NCBI GenBank assembly: GCA_002633025.1
Contig: NMRB01001116.1
Coordinates: 40,580-104,579 of the forward strand
Reading direction: 5' to 3'
Length of the DNA stretch: 64,000 bases
DNA from: Notospermus geniculatus
Taxonomy: Eukaryota > Nemertea > Pilidiophora > Heteronemertea > Lineidae
Numbering within the stretch: the stretch's first letter is position 1; each line of letters opens with the position of its first letter. The notes beneath the pieces are model-generated. The model worked only from the letters and a program-made list of their open reading frames with translations. It searched no databases and was not told the origin of the DNA. Made by a program: the position numbers and the translations under genes. Shown here one piece after another: positions 43,720-55,227 of this stretch.

Positions 43720-43780
43720 GTGTGACAGGGATCAAAGTCCCCCTGGAATCAAAGTCCGGTCTTATTGTCCAACTCACGGT
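43720..43780 (-). mobile_element. fragment of the 4043 MITE
   Basis: ggtgtgacagggatcaaagt and ggaatcaaagtccggtctta match 4150-4209 in reverse. Confidence 0.7.
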
Positions 43781-43949
43781 TCAACGAGGGTTAGAATATA
43801 TGACTATAAAGACCATGGCCATTCGAAAATAACCTTACAGTAGCAGGTGATTGTTTGGCGGACTTGCATTCCAAGGACGTTGTTTTACCTGGTGGATACG
43901 TGGAGAGCGTTTCGAAATAGGTGGGAGTTACGTCAAGGTTGGCGGAAGC

Positions 43950-44322
43950 CAACCTCGTTCCCAGGGGTCGTTCGCTTTCTGACAATATGGCGGTCGCGTC
44001 ACTAACCCCTGGCATCAGCTTTGGATTTAACGCACGTGATTGGTTGACGGGAAACCGTCAAATATATCCAAGAATATACCCAAAGAAATTTTCAAAATAT
44101 TTTGGATCAAACCAGAAGGTTATCTATATCCAGGTTTGATGATTTTTTGTAAAAAGAATTTTAAAAAGCACTGGTTAATATTTCAAATTGATTATTTTGA
44201 CTCGTGCTGCCACCTATACTTAGTCCAAGATTCCTGGATTAGCAACCGAAGCTGATTCCAGGGGTTAGTGAGCGAGTGGTCCGAGGTTGTCTGAGCGAAC
44301 TATACCCCTGGGGACGAGGTTG
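43950..44322. mobile_element. 373-bp TIR element with 9-bp TSD
   Basis: Ends caacctcgttcccagggg and cccctggggacgaggttg. The TSD GGCGGAAGC is at 43941-43949 and 44323-44331. A second inverted pair (actaacccctgg / ccaggggttagt) lies further in. A left-end copy is at 11368. Non-coding. Confidence 0.9.
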
Positions 44323-44334
44323 GGCGGAAGCACA

Positions 44335-45505
44335 GTCACTAGAATTCGTCCTTTAATAAACAGTACGCCAAACTTTGCCCATATATCAGTACTTCGACGA
44401 TGGCTGCATTTTTCATTATCGCGTCTCATCACCACGTCATGTTATACAAGTCGAGTCAACGCCCGTAACGAACCTTACATGTAAATATCTTTCCGAGTTG
44501 TAGGACAACTGCAAGGATCGTCGATTAGGACTTAAGTAATGATGCAGTTAAATTGAGATTGATGGCTTGGCTGATATGGACTGCTTTTTAATCATTTGCA
44601 ATCTCTTTTACACTGTAGTATGTCGGTGGGATTAAAATGGTTACCAAGGGGAAAGAATGTCCCTCGTGTAATCGCTATGTTAGGCCTACAGAGAGGTGTG
44701 GGTGGGAAGGTGACGTTGACGGTGTCAGAATGGGTAGTAAAATTATAATTTGTCGCCTCTGAGATTTTGAGCTCGATTCCCAGCAGAATACCCATACCAT
44801 CTCTATGTGACAGCAGAAAGCATTTCGTCTACAGCATTCCTCGACAATCGAGGTACTTGCCGCCCAACTCCCCACATCCCCGGGAAAAAGTCTGGCGGAT
44901 CCAATATTACCAAATTTGCTACCCGGCTACCGATTTTAATCAGTTTCTGAGAACATCAACAGTTATCTTTGCTGCACATATGTAAAATGCAAAAAAATAC
45001 GAGAAATGGACGATGTGGTAAGAAGCACGCATATCTTTCAGGTCTCAGGCACCAATTTTCTAATAGAAGTGCACCGAGGTGTTAGTACCATACGTAGCTG
45101 GATTACCAGGTCGGTAGATATCAAGGACGAAGATAACGGCAAGGAAAAAACAGATTAATGGGAATGGAAGTTGTTTTCGAGTGCAGAATGGTCACCTTGT
45201 TCTGTTCCTGCAGATGATAGGTAGATTGATGCAGAAACTGAACAATGATGCGAGAAACCGGGAGAAGCTTCAGTATAGATGGCCTCGACCCATTTTTCGA
45301 GAGTATTTTCGAGAGTACGGCCTATATCTACTTACAAAGATCTCCACACATTTGCGACTTTCAGGCTGATTTCGACAGTAAATCCCTTGTTATTTTTTCA
45401 ACGATCAAATGTCGTGAACCTCATTTTCCATTTAGGCGTCACTAAAAAAGTCTAATATCTACCATCAACATGTCGGCACCAAACACTGTTTTCTTTTATT
45501 CTGCA
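44335..45505. other. no recognised gene
   Basis: Several short ORFs on both strands; none is splice-bounded with a domain. A cysteine-rich minus-strand frame near 44780-44870 is discussed under rejected items. Confidence 0.35.
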
Positions 45506-45507
45506 AT

Positions 45508-45630
45508 ATGGGTCGTATTTTAGAACGTTCCTTAACGTTAAGGTCGATCTTAAGTCTATTGTAAAACCATCGAGAACAATAGATTAAAGGTGGACCTTAA
45601 TGTTAAGGAAGGTTCTAAAATACGACCCAT
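45508..45630. mobile_element. ATGGGTCGTATTTTAGAAC hairpin
   Basis: atgggtcgtattttagaac and gttctaaaatacgacccat are perfect ends, with a second pair taacgttaaggtc / gaccttaatgtta. Confidence 0.85.
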
Positions 45631-46496
45631 ATCATGACGCCCGATTTTACTATCAAACCTGTGCACACTTATTAGCATTATACTGAGTACAAAAGGTGCT
45701 GTTCATTTTCGTCACTTGAGAAATCTGAGTTGTGATCCTTGGGAAACATGAAAAAAGCTATGCACTTGCAAATTACACGGATTATTTATTGTGCTGTACA
45801 GAATAATCGCTGCAATTTGCAGCTTCAGAGCGTTCTCCATTTTCTCAAGGATCACAACTCAGATTCCTCAATTGACGAAAACGAACAGCCCCTTTGCTGG
45901 TCTTACGCAAAATTTTTGGAAACTTTCCTGGTGAGGCCCAGAAAGGGTCAACGAAAAGCCCCTTCTCTGACGAATTGGCCCTTTTGCCCAAGTCATTCTC
46001 GGAATACCTGCTGGGCCTGAAGAGTTTAGACGACGAGAAAAAAATGGGTGTCTCTTAAAACTTGCGCCAAGACCAGTAAATAAGTATTTCCTGTATATTC
46101 GCCTCTAGTATAGTTACTCAAAGATGTCTTCAATGAGGAGGTTACCCTACTAGTCCCCCGGCAAAGGAGCTCGCACACCCACAACCCGAGGACAGTGTTT
46201 GTCCCTTGTTGTCAAACCCATGCAGGGGCACATCATAAGACAAAAAAATCAAAAAAATCTTTAAGTAGAAGGACGGGTTTCAGAAGACGGCAACATTTGG
46301 CACTAATGCAAAAAGTTGTAATGAAAAAAAATGATGAAACTGGACCTGAATCACATACAAGTATTTTTTTCTATCACCGTCCCAAAATATAAATGTAACG
46401 CTTTCATTTGGCTTCGTTGGACACATGAAATGGTGTCGACTTACGAAATTCATTAATTGCCTAGACCTGTATTTTGGAGAACCTACGGTTGACGCA

Positions 46497-46672
46497 AAAT
46501 GTCCATTTTGTTATTTTAATATTTGATTTTGATATGAAATTGTACAAGAACGAGAACACCAAAATGCCCATTTTGATATTTTAATATTATTTGATTTTCA
46601 TATGAATTTGTACAAGAACGAGAACACCAAAATGTCCATTTTGATATTTTAATAGTTGATTTTGATATTTGG
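46497..46672 (+). repeat. ~65-bp tandem repeat, 2.7 copies
   Basis: Units begin aaaatg-t/c-ccattttg and contain gtacaagaacgagaacacc; differences are small indels in att/tga runs. Confidence 0.85.
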
Positions 46673-47171
46673 TGCTGGAAATAAATCACTAAATTTCATT
46701 TTTAGAGTAAACTATGAAATTAAAAACGTCATCCTACCTTATTCTCAAATCGTCTTCGACCAGTCCTCCCTTGACAGACAACGCCAAATCTCCATAAACT
46801 CCATTATTCCAAATACGAGCAGATTAGAACACATTCAAAGTGTCACAAATGTGTCTAAGTATCTCATAAGAATCGCGATAAGGAATTGCGACTAAAATCG
46901 AATCGATGAAATCCGAAGTGACGGAAAATTGGACGTTGACAGTAACTGGTGGCGCCGTTCCATCGTAGAGACGCGAACTCCTCAGCTGTTTGCCCAGGAC
47001 ACAAATCTTACTAAGGATCTTAGGCTATAATTTTCCTCTTACATGTAGCGTTTTCTGATTAAGATATTAGTAAGAAAAAATCTTACTAAGGTTTTTCCTG
47101 TAAGATTTGCATAAGATTTTTCTTGTAAGATTCTTGTGAGAAAAATGTTAAAAATCCTACTGAGAGGTTCC

Positions 47172-47398
47172 TAAAGCCTAGGTCACAAATGCACCGGGCC
47201 CCGTACGATTTTCCTCACCCAGCGGCTTTAGGTGGATTTTAGAGACTGAAACTCGGATCTAGGATGAATTATGCCGAAATCGCCTCAATAGACAAGCGGA
47301 AATTAGACTGGATCAAACTGGACGCCATAGAAATTGGCCAAAATGTCTGTTTTTACTCGCTGTACGGGCCCCGGAGTGGATATGTGACGGGGGCTTTA
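47172..47398. mobile_element. AAAGCCCCCGTCACA-type MITE, copy 1
   Basis: caccgggccccgtacgattt and gtacgggccccggagtgg pair, with a gtcaca / tgtgac outer pair. Other copies: 48032-48238 and a left half at 48930-49020. Confidence 0.8.
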
Positions 47399-47424
47399 AC
47401 AAGTATAAGTAAAGTAAAGTTGTC

Positions 47425-47500
47425 TCCTAATTTCGCAAATTTTCGACCCCAACCGGAGTCTTCCTCAGGCACTTTCTAGTAGAGATCCCAGAAGTGAATG
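47425..47500 (-). mobile_element. retroelement tail with GGTCGAAA hairpin, copy 2
   Basis: Minus strand: gtgcctgaggaagactccgg, ttggggtcgaaaatttgcga, aattagg. Directly abuts the MITE at 47172-47398. Confidence 0.55.
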
Positions 47501-47795
47501 AGCTGGATCCTTATTGTGGGTTAAGAGTTAGAAATGAAGAAACCCTGAAAAAAACAGGAAGGTGTGAAAAGTTTAGGCTGACCAAAAGAGTTAAATAGAA
47601 ATGCCCCATGTGCTGAAGCTGATTACAAAGAGAATACCTGTGGACGAGACATTTCTTTTACAAAGAAAAATCTTACCAAGAAAATCTTGGAACAATCTTA
47701 TGGCCTATATACGATCTAATTTTTCATCCAATTTTCTGAATATGCTCAATAAAGGCCTACATGCGGGTTTGTACATTGAAGCCCCAACAGGCCCG

Positions 47796-47968
47796 GTGTA
47801 ACGTTTTTCAGTGAGGCCTGTGAGCTAATGTGACAATACAATAGATTGACGGAATAAGCGGCGACTGGACAATGGGCGACACACAGAGAAACAGTGAGTT
47901 CGTTTCCCAGTGTGTTCCGAACAATGGGAATCACACAGAAAAACGGCCACACTGAAAAACGTTACACC
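47796..47968. mobile_element. GGTGTAACGTTTTTCAGTG hairpin MITE
   Basis: ggtgtaacgtttttcagtg and cactgaaaaacgttacacc are perfect ends. Confidence 0.8.
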
Positions 47969-48031
47969 TGAATCTGAATTTCCAAAAAATGGATGAAAAA
48001 TTGGATCGTGTGTATAGGGTGATATCTTGCT

Positions 48032-48238
48032 AAAGCCCCCGTCACATATCCACCGGGCCCCGTACGATTTTCCTCACCCAGCGGCTTGCCGTGGATTTTA
48101 GAGAACGTACGGTTCCATTACGATTTTCATTTTCATGTTCATTTTCATTTCTACGGTTTTCATTCCCCTGGGCTCAGGGGCAATCTGTCTGTTTTTACTC
48201 GCCGTACGGGCCCCGGAGTGGATATGGCGGGGGCTTTA
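48032..48238. mobile_element. AAAGCCCCCGTCACA-type MITE, copy 2
   Basis: Complete copy: taaagcccccgtcacatatcc at the left and its diverged complement ggatatggcgggggctttag at the right. The interior carries a run of attttcat/ttcattt. Confidence 0.85.
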
Positions 48239-48342
48239 GCAATAGCTACACGGAAGATACTTACTCAGAAAGTAGTTATAAAGGTATGATTGATGTCCTG
48301 GGTAGTAGTAGGAAGATCTTCTGAATCTATCAGTCATGTCAG

Positions 48343-48537
48343 TCAGGGCAAACAGAGTTTGTGAGCTTCCCTTTATTCGGAGCAAAAAATCCTTCTGGTC
48401 ATCGTCCACGTTCGCCCGAGTCGGAAATGGTACTGACTAACCTACATGTAATGCTGTGTCGAGAAATGCAAACGACGCTATACCTCGTTGGCCAGACATC
48501 AAAAGCCTATGACGCATGCAATTCAAATGTTCACCCA
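48343..48537 (+). CDS. possible coding exon, unrecognised
   Basis: An open frame without its own ATG at the start, lying between a cag acceptor-like site (48345) and cccag-gtatat (about 48537). It reads VSFPLFGAKNPSGHRPRSPE and later REMQTTLYLVGQTSKAYDAC. Codon use looks less repeat-like than the surroundings, but no domain is recognised. Confidence 0.18.
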
Positions 48538-48929
48538 GGTATATTTCAGGCCCTGTTGATCTGTGTCGTGTTTCCGGTCTGAAGTCTCCTTAATTACGTC
48601 ACTTTTTAGGGCGAGGCAGGCCTAGATATTAGTCTATTCAAAGTTCTGTAAAGTCTACCCACATCTAACTTCGACCCAAATGAATGCGGACGTTAAGCAA
48701 TATTATATAAAAGTTAGATTTTCCGAGGATCTTTCATCACATACAACTCTTGAATAACCAATCGACAGGGCGATCAGACTTCAGTGGTGCCCAGTAGCGT
48801 GCAACGGACCGTCACCGGTTACGCCTATGCAGGTCGAATGACAAAACTGACAACTGCAAATTTCTGACTTCCACATTCCGTTGGGTCGAAGTTAGGTGTG
48901 GCCGGACTTCAGAGAACACAGCTCCCGCT

Positions 48930-49020
48930 TAAGCCTTGGTGACAAATCCACCGGGCCCCTTACGATTTTCCCCACCCAGCGTCTTGCTGTGGATTTTAGA
49001 GACTGAAACACGGATCTAAT
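48930..49020. mobile_element. left half of an AAAGCCCCCGTCACA-type MITE
   Basis: gacaaatccaccgggcccct and gattttagagactgaaac match the left part of 47172. The right half is missing where the next element begins. Confidence 0.75.
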
Positions 49021-49178
49021 GTAACGTCGATCAGTGTTCCCCGTATTTCTGTGTTTTTTCTTATTGTTTCCCTCCTGACGGATTAAGCGGCAACTAACCC
49101 AACAATAACCATTCTAGGCCGTGTCTATTGTTGGGGAACACTGAGCTACAGAAACACTCACAGATGTTACACCTGTCC
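49021..49178. mobile_element. GTAACGTCGATCAGTGTTCCCC hairpin
   Basis: tgtaacgtcgatcagtgtt and the right end aacactgagctac...gatgttaca pair. Related to 47796 by its ends. Confidence 0.65.
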
Positions 49179-49455
49179 TAACTATTTTACATCGGACTTT
49201 TGCGTATGTTAGGACAGGGCGTGCCTATCCATTCGTGAGTCTGATTGGTCGGTGCTGGCGCAGGTGGTAAGTACAGGAACTATTATGTTGATACCTTTTC
49301 TATTTTCACCCCCTTCGTGATTGGTGGATTTCTTGGGTCAAATGTAGGTCACCTTCTATCTGCATTCCTGTACGTCAGCCGTATTGAGAATTGAATAAAT
49401 TTACACAATTTACATAAAATTTCCAAGTGACCTCACTGCCTAAATTCCTCCACAA

Positions 49456-49509
49456 ATGGCGGCCAATACTGGTCCTACCAAACACGCCACGTCCGACTGT
49501 AGCGCGCAG
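49456..49509 (+). CDS. possible first exon, unrecognised
   Basis: acaaatggcggcc gives a good start context and the frame reads MAANTGPTKHATSDCSAQ up to gcag-gttggt, a weak donor. Two inverted CCAAT boxes (gattggtc at 49240, gattggtg at 49320) lie upstream. No second exon was found, so this is speculative. Confidence 0.15.
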
Positions 49510-49607
49510 GTTGGTAGGATCAGGTACTACATGTAGTCTAGTCGCATGCGTGATACATGCGTTCATGTCAATCTGCAATATTCTTTGTGGCCTCATAGAA
49601 ACAATAG

Positions 49608-50292
49608 TGAGCTTTCGCAAGCGCCCGGTTAGGCCACACCACAACGTTTATCTATAGATACCTTGCCAAAGTCGGCCATTTTTTCTCAGAGGGTAATAAC
49701 AAACACTCAATGTACAGTGAATGTACACCATTGGTGTACAGCATGTTTTAAAACCTGCAATTACACAAAACTTCCATGAAAAGTTCCAAAATGAACACCT
49801 GCTCAGCAATGCTACATATGTGATGCAATGTTCCCAGGCTGAAATTTGTGAAGATATTTCACACAAGAAATTTTAAAAGACTTTTATCATGCCCTGTTTA
49901 GGACAAACCTCAGCTCCAGGTTTCCAGGTTCCTATCCCACAGTGTGAAACATGATGATTCATAAAACTGGACCCAAGGTTGGTTAAGCAATAAAAGTCTG
50001 TTTTATCTTTTCTGAATGACTATTTTGCCAAAAGTAAGCCAAGGCTCAGTCCATATTAATATAATATTACTGATGGTATGTTATGTGAGACATTTCCGTG
50101 GCAGGTTTTTATGATTTGGCAGATTTTAAAACATGCTGTACATCAATGGTGTACATTCACTGTACATTGAGTGTTTGTTATTACCTTGTGAGAAAAAATG
50201 GCCGACTTTGGCAAGGTATCTATTGTTTGGGTATACCCACACAATAGACAAACGTCGTCGTAGGGCCTAACCGGGCGCTTGCTAAACTTCCC
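49608..50292. mobile_element. foldback element with ~160-bp arms carrying ATGGCCGACTTTGG
   Basis: gcaagcgcccggttaggcc and ggcctaaccgggcgcttgc are the ends; ataacaaacactcaatgtac and gtacattgagtgtttgttat lie further in. In each arm, reading toward the tip, aaaatggccgac is followed by tttggcaag-gtatct, a start codon plus donor-like site. Confidence 0.8.
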
Positions 50293-50576
50293 TAATGAAG
50301 AAAACCAACCACATTTTGTTGAAGAAAAATCTTTATTTATAATGGGAAAAAATAGTGAAGACATAAATGAACGATGAATTAAATTTTGGACGTTCAAAAG
50401 TGTTTCTAATCCGTGCACGACGTATCTCTAATTATTATCAAGTTATTGGTGATAGGGTGGAGGTGGGTTGGCAACGACCCTTTAAAATGGCAAGGTACTT
50501 GATGTAACTGTGCGTGAAGAAAATATTAGAAAGTCAGATAAACAACACTTTTGAAACTTCTTTGCATGTAAAGCTA

Positions 50577-50991
50577 GCAGCACACTGGCCGCCAAATCTG
50601 GCGTCCAGAAGCGTTCGACTGAACGCCGCTAGACGCCAGAGTTGGCTGCCAGTGGATCCCGGTGAGAGCACACCTGCCCGGACTTGGCGTTCAGTAGCAT
50701 CTTTTCGGGCCATTGAGGCTGCCATTTTGAAATCATGTGACATCAAGACGCAAGCTGATTGGCCAAAGCCTCGCCACCGACTCCAAGTCTGGCTGCCATC
50801 GGTAGCACACTTGGCTGCTTCGCGAGTTCACAGGCGTCCAAAATCAAACATGTTTGATTTCTGGAGTTCAGCGGCGTCCGGCGGCGTTCTCCAGATTCCA
50901 TTCGTAGCACATTGGGGATTTTTCTGGCGTTCGGACATTGGCGTCGAAAAAATGCCTCTGGACGCCGAAGTTGGCGGCCAGTGTGCTGCAT
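50577..50991. mobile_element. TIR element, GCAGCACACTGGCCGCC
   Basis: gcagcacactggccgccaa and ttggcggccagtgtgctgc, extended by tctggcgtccaga-like blocks. Several internal copies of gcgtc/gacgc make short sub-hairpins. The 228-codon ORF at 50514-51200 spans this and the next element and is not a gene. Confidence 0.85.
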
Positions 50992-51082
50992 GCTTTATGT
51001 ACAAGTTTAGTGTGTTGTCGGTTTCACATTTAGATATCAATAAGAATATCAAAATATCGGTGCACGACATGACAAAATATCA

Positions 51083-51290
51083 TAATGTGAAGCTGCATAG
51101 GAAGACTCGTTGGATGTCGCATTTGAGGAAAGTGTTAATGGCCTTTGAAAACCTGCACATTTCAATACCTGAAATGAATTTCATAACAGGTAAACAGTAG
51201 CAGATCAATGTACTATATGTGATCTGTCAGCCTTGTTAGGCCTAATCATCCAGCGACATACGAGTTTTTTATGCCGCCTCACACAAATAC
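51083..51290. mobile_element. TGTGAGGC hairpin MITE, copy 1
   Basis: Diverged relative of 59664-59812; shared blocks cacatttcaata-ctgaaatg and agacagtagcagatcaatg-type. Confidence 0.65.
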
Positions 51291-51293
51291 ATG

Positions 51294-52220
51294 TACAGTC
51301 ATTGACATAAGTTTATCTACACCTACTACCTTGAATATTTCAAATACTACTGGACCAATTTTAACACGGTTTGTACCACATGAAAGTATATAACCTTGGT
51401 CATATTTCTGCATCAAAATGTTGGAAAGGTGCTGGGGACTTAACAGAGGTTTTCAACTTTGGGGAAATCTCGGAAAGTATTACAGCTACCTTGTTGAAAA
51501 TTTCACGGTTGACACTATGGTCCATATCATAGATTATGACATAATATCAACCTGCTCCTTCTATTGTTTCACTACTTACTGTAATTAGTCCTTTTGAATG
51601 CCTTAGAAATTGCTGAAGGAATCAAAATTTTCCATAGAGACTTGGTCTAAATATTCTTGGCATCATGTTGGATAAGATTATTCCAAAGAAAACAAACAAG
51701 TTCCATCACAACAGGGCTTACGGTAAAAATGATGCATTTTCAACTATCCCTGTTTGAAAAACTTCACTTTTTACTGGCTGATGTAACAGTACATAGTCCA
51801 GGCTGTACACAGATGATGTTTTGAAACGAACTGCTAATGACTGCTTTCCCCTACAGAGCTGTAAAGTACTAATTACAGAAAGTGGTGAAACAATAGGAGG
51901 AGGTGGTTGATATTACGTCAGGATCAATGATATGGACCATAGTGTCAACCACGAAATTCTCAACAAGATAGCTGTACTTTCCGAGATTTCCCCAAAGTTG
52001 AAAACCTCTGTTAAGTCCCCAGCACCTTTTGGAAATATCATAATTATGTACACTGTAATGGCTCATTAGAAAACCCCCTAAAATCAACATTTTTATTATG
52101 GAATTTTTTTTTACCTTTGTTGCAGTTTTGATAGAATGGAACTTTCTAAGGATTTTGGGCTTTGTTTCATCAAAATCTCTTAAGTGGTTGCTGAGATATT
52201 TGAGATTATCAAAAGGGCAT
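51294..52220. mobile_element. CAGTCATTGAC element, right-truncated copy with nested insertion
   Basis: Left TIR cagtcattgacataagttt and the block actactggaccaattttaac match 54055. The right TIR is missing after gagatatttgagattatc. It is interrupted by 51427-52031. Confidence 0.8.
51427..52031. mobile_element. foldback element AAGGTGCTGGGG with ~165-bp arms
   Basis: aaggtgctggggacttaaca and tgttaagtccccagcacctt; inner blocks include ggtccatatca and ggtttcac-type complements. Bracketed by ttgga on both sides (5-bp, or up to 7-bp, duplication). The 54055 copy shows the uninterrupted sequence. Confidence 0.8.
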
Positions 52221-52544
52221 GTTCTTTTTCGGAACATTTTTCCCAACTAATTTTTCATTATGTTGCAGGTGTTTGATTTTCATGATAACTTCAGGTATAA
52301 TATTTCATAATGTGAACTACATAATCATGAAAGAAAAATGTGACATCAGCTTCATTAATTAGGAAAACAAAGAGCATTTGCAAAATGTCCGAAATCAGCA
52401 TGAAAACAGTGAAATTATTCCCTAATATTTGTTGTACTGGGAGAGTAATGGTATTNCCTGGTTATGGTAATGTGAATAACTGCGCGATCGAAGAGTGAAT
52501 CGGGCAAAACCGGTATGAAAATAATGGTCACTACGTGAACCAAT

Positions 52545-52915
52545 ATCACGGATATTTTCGCGGGCCACGAAAATCATTGTTTATTTACATTTTGTTTATT
52601 TATGTCCAGTCTTTCTTTGTCTTATGAGTAATTTGTTGGTGATATGCCCCTCTAGAAATTCTTTTGATAATAAGCAAGAAGTCAATCTCCAGAATTCACG
52701 AATTTTCGACCCCAACCGGGGTCTTTTTCAAGTGGAACTTTACAATCTGAAACTCTAGAAAAGACTGAGTCTTTTCTAGAGTTTCAGATTGTGCTATTCT
52801 GTATCTAGAAATTCTTTTGACACCGAAAATATTCAATTTGGTGGGTTGGCATGTCCCAAAAGTCCAAAATAACATGATGTAAACATACATGTTAACAAAC
52901 ATTAAATGTAAACAA
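52545..52915 (+). repeat. dispersed repeat interrupted by a 136-bp retroinsert
   Basis: Copy of 35625-35870; the reading resumes after the insertion at 52668-52803. Confidence 0.8.
52668..52803 (-). mobile_element. 136-bp retroposed unit with 17-bp TSD
   Basis: TCTAGAAATTCTTTTGA is duplicated on both sides (52651-52667, 52804-52820) while the related repeat at 35729 has it once. Read on the minus strand, the unit opens with a palindrome ctctagaaaagact/agtcttttctagag and closes with gaccccggttggggtcgaaa, a small gaatt hairpin and a ttattat tail. Confidence 0.8.
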
Positions 52916-53124
52916 TGAAGTCGTGATACATTATCTTTAAAGTCGAACTACATTCATGAGCAATACGCTAGCCGTCGATTCGTGTTTTGATTTGAACACG
53001 GGTTACGAAAGTCACGTGGAAGTGACATGCCTCCGTGTGATATCACCTGATCCATGATGTATAGCGCATAACATATTTTAAATGCCTAGCTGTTGCTAAC
53101 AAACGTTCTCAACTCATGTTTTAA

Positions 53125-53292
53125 TAGGAGTTGTCAGCGAGTTGACCACTAGGTGTCACGACGGCGCAATTCAATACATCTAGCGGACCCAGTCATTATC
53201 GATCGAGCAGCAATCACGTACATTTTCCTGTACATTGGTCCGCTAAGACGTTGCTACCATCTGTTGGCAATATGTGCCGCTGACTGCTCCTA
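53125..53292. mobile_element. TA-flanked MITE, GGAGTTGTCAGCGAG TIR
   Basis: 164 bp, ends ggagttgtcagcgag and cgctgactgctcc, TA on both sides. Relatives: 61732-61892 (reverse) and 693-773 (deleted). Confidence 0.8.
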
Positions 53293-53381
53293 TTATTATT
53301 ATTACAATAACATAGTTATTCAATGACATAATGTAATGCACATACTGACAGAAAAACAAACAAAATTGACAAGTGCTCCAA

Positions 53382-53772
53382 TTAAAGCGAATGGCTCGCG
53401 GGGTTTTTTTTGTGGCGCCATGACAGTTGGTCATCGATATCAAGCAGCATTTTGAGAAAAAGGCGAAAGAAGGATTTTAGTTTAATGGGAAATGCATTAG
53501 ACAGCCAAACTTCGGAGGCGCATTCTGCAAAATCTGCCGCTTCAAAATCAATGGGAATAGTACAAAATGTACATCTTGACCTACTGTATTTGAAAACGTC
53601 ATTAACCCATTTTAACAAATTTTTACTGGAACCTCGTCCCCAGTGTTTACATTCGCATATTTGCACAGGTGTTGCATATGGCTGCGGCACGGCTTTGCCT
53701 GGAGGCTAGATTCACTCTCTATGGAAGGTACCACCAAAAATGTAAACAAACCCCGCGAGCCATTCGCTTTGA
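53382..53772. mobile_element. TTAA MITE, AGCGAATGGCTCGCGGGG
   Basis: agcgaatggctcgcggggtt and aaccccgcgagccattcgct, with TTAA at the left and a decayed TTGA at the right. Larger relative of 2128-2310. Confidence 0.8.
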
Positions 53773-54052
53773 ACATTATTTGCAAATGACTGTACATTTC
53801 AAAATTGGCAAATCGATACCGACACACTTCAATTCACTGACCAATACTTTGTACTCTGCATGATATCTTAGTCGGACTGTCGTCCGGTCACCTCTCTGTA
53901 TCATCAACACCAACTTGAGTTCGCAATTTGACATTTTTTTATCTCCATGTATCTCTCTACACGTGTGAAAACGACAGAATCGTTCCACTGTAAGTTTTCT
54001 CTGCATATTCAAAGGACTACTCCAAGTCTTGGAATACTGTAAATCTACATTG

Positions 54053-55020
54053 TACAGTCATTGACAAAAGTTTATCTCCACTTGAAATCTTGAACATTGC
54101 AAATACTACTGGACCAATTTTAACACGGTTAGTTGCACATGAAAGTATCAATCGACGTCATCTTCGTATGTACTTCGGCAATTTCCGACGGGCCTCCGTA
54201 CATATCTCGACTGTATTATGGGCGCCATCTTGCGCAGCGATACAGCGGTGAATTCTACCGCACTGCGCCGGAAGGGAGAAGCTTGACCTACTAACATCCA
54301 AGTTGCATCCGCATGTTGAATAGTCCCTTGAAACGACGACAATTTTGCTTGTAATTCAACATACATCGTGTACATAGCTGATGAATATATTTATTCCATC
54401 ATTAAACAGGCGTTAAACCGGTGTTTATAGCAGGTTTTTCGGTGTTTTAGTGATCTACTTTATAACGTTTGCTTGGCGTTTTCCGGCCATCTTGTTTGTC
54501 ACATGACCAGATGAGATCACATGACCACAGCAAATAAGTAGTCTCTGCAGTATGGCGGCCATGATACATCAGAGTCAATGACGATAAATTAATGAAAGTC
54601 ATGACTCTGTGGTTCAGAGTGATGAAAGTACATGTATATGTTGTTGGTCATATTTCTGCATTAAAACTTTGGATATTCGGAAATATCGTTATTATGTAAT
54701 ACCTCATCAGAAAAAAGCACTAAAAATCAACACTGTTATTACGTAATTTTGGTAATGTTTGTTTCAGTTCTGATAAAGTGGAACTTTCTAAGGATTTGTG
54801 GCTTTGTTTCATCAAAATATATTGAGTGGTTGCTGAGATATCTGAGATTATCCAAATTTCGATTACATAATAACAATATTGCCGAATATCCAAAATTTTG
54901 ATGCAGAAATATGACCAACAAGATATACTTTCATGTGCAACAAACCGTGTTTTAATTGGTCCAGTAGTATTTGAAATATTCAAGATGTCAGGTGGAGATA
55001 AACTTTTGTCAATGACTGTA
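54053..55020. mobile_element. CAGTCATTGAC element, complete copy
   Basis: 964 bp between TA dinucleotides. TIRs cagtcattgacaaaagttta...: about 100 bp can be aligned between arms (actactggaccaattttaac / gttttaattggtccagtagt). CAGT ends plus TA point to a Tc1/mariner relation. Between about 54151 and 54630 it carries CpG-rich DNA absent from the other two copies, including a minus-strand aagatggcgccc. Confidence 0.85.
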
Positions 55021-55227
55021 CGTGTGGTTCATAACGTACACCAAAATCACTGTTGTACGGTCACAGAGGTATGGCATTGCCGGGGTCCAGCTTCTCCTGT
55101 TGTTGTTGATCGGCAGTGCAAACCGCACAGCAGGCTGTTGAAATCTTCGAATCAAAGCCCTGCCACTGACACTTTTGATATGATTATGTCAGCGGACTAT
55201 ATCCGAGTGACAAAGCCAGGTCTCTGT

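Noticed and set aside
44780-44870. Minus-strand frame with IVEECC followed by more cysteines, like an insulin A chain
   Set aside because: Cysteine spacing (CC-x5-CC-x8-C) does not fit insulin (CC-x3-C-x8-C), and there is no B chain, signal peptide or dibasic cleavage site nearby.
50514-51200. 228-codon plus-strand ORF
   Set aside because: It spans two MITEs, its first part is the inverted-repeat arm, and there is no domain or splice structure.
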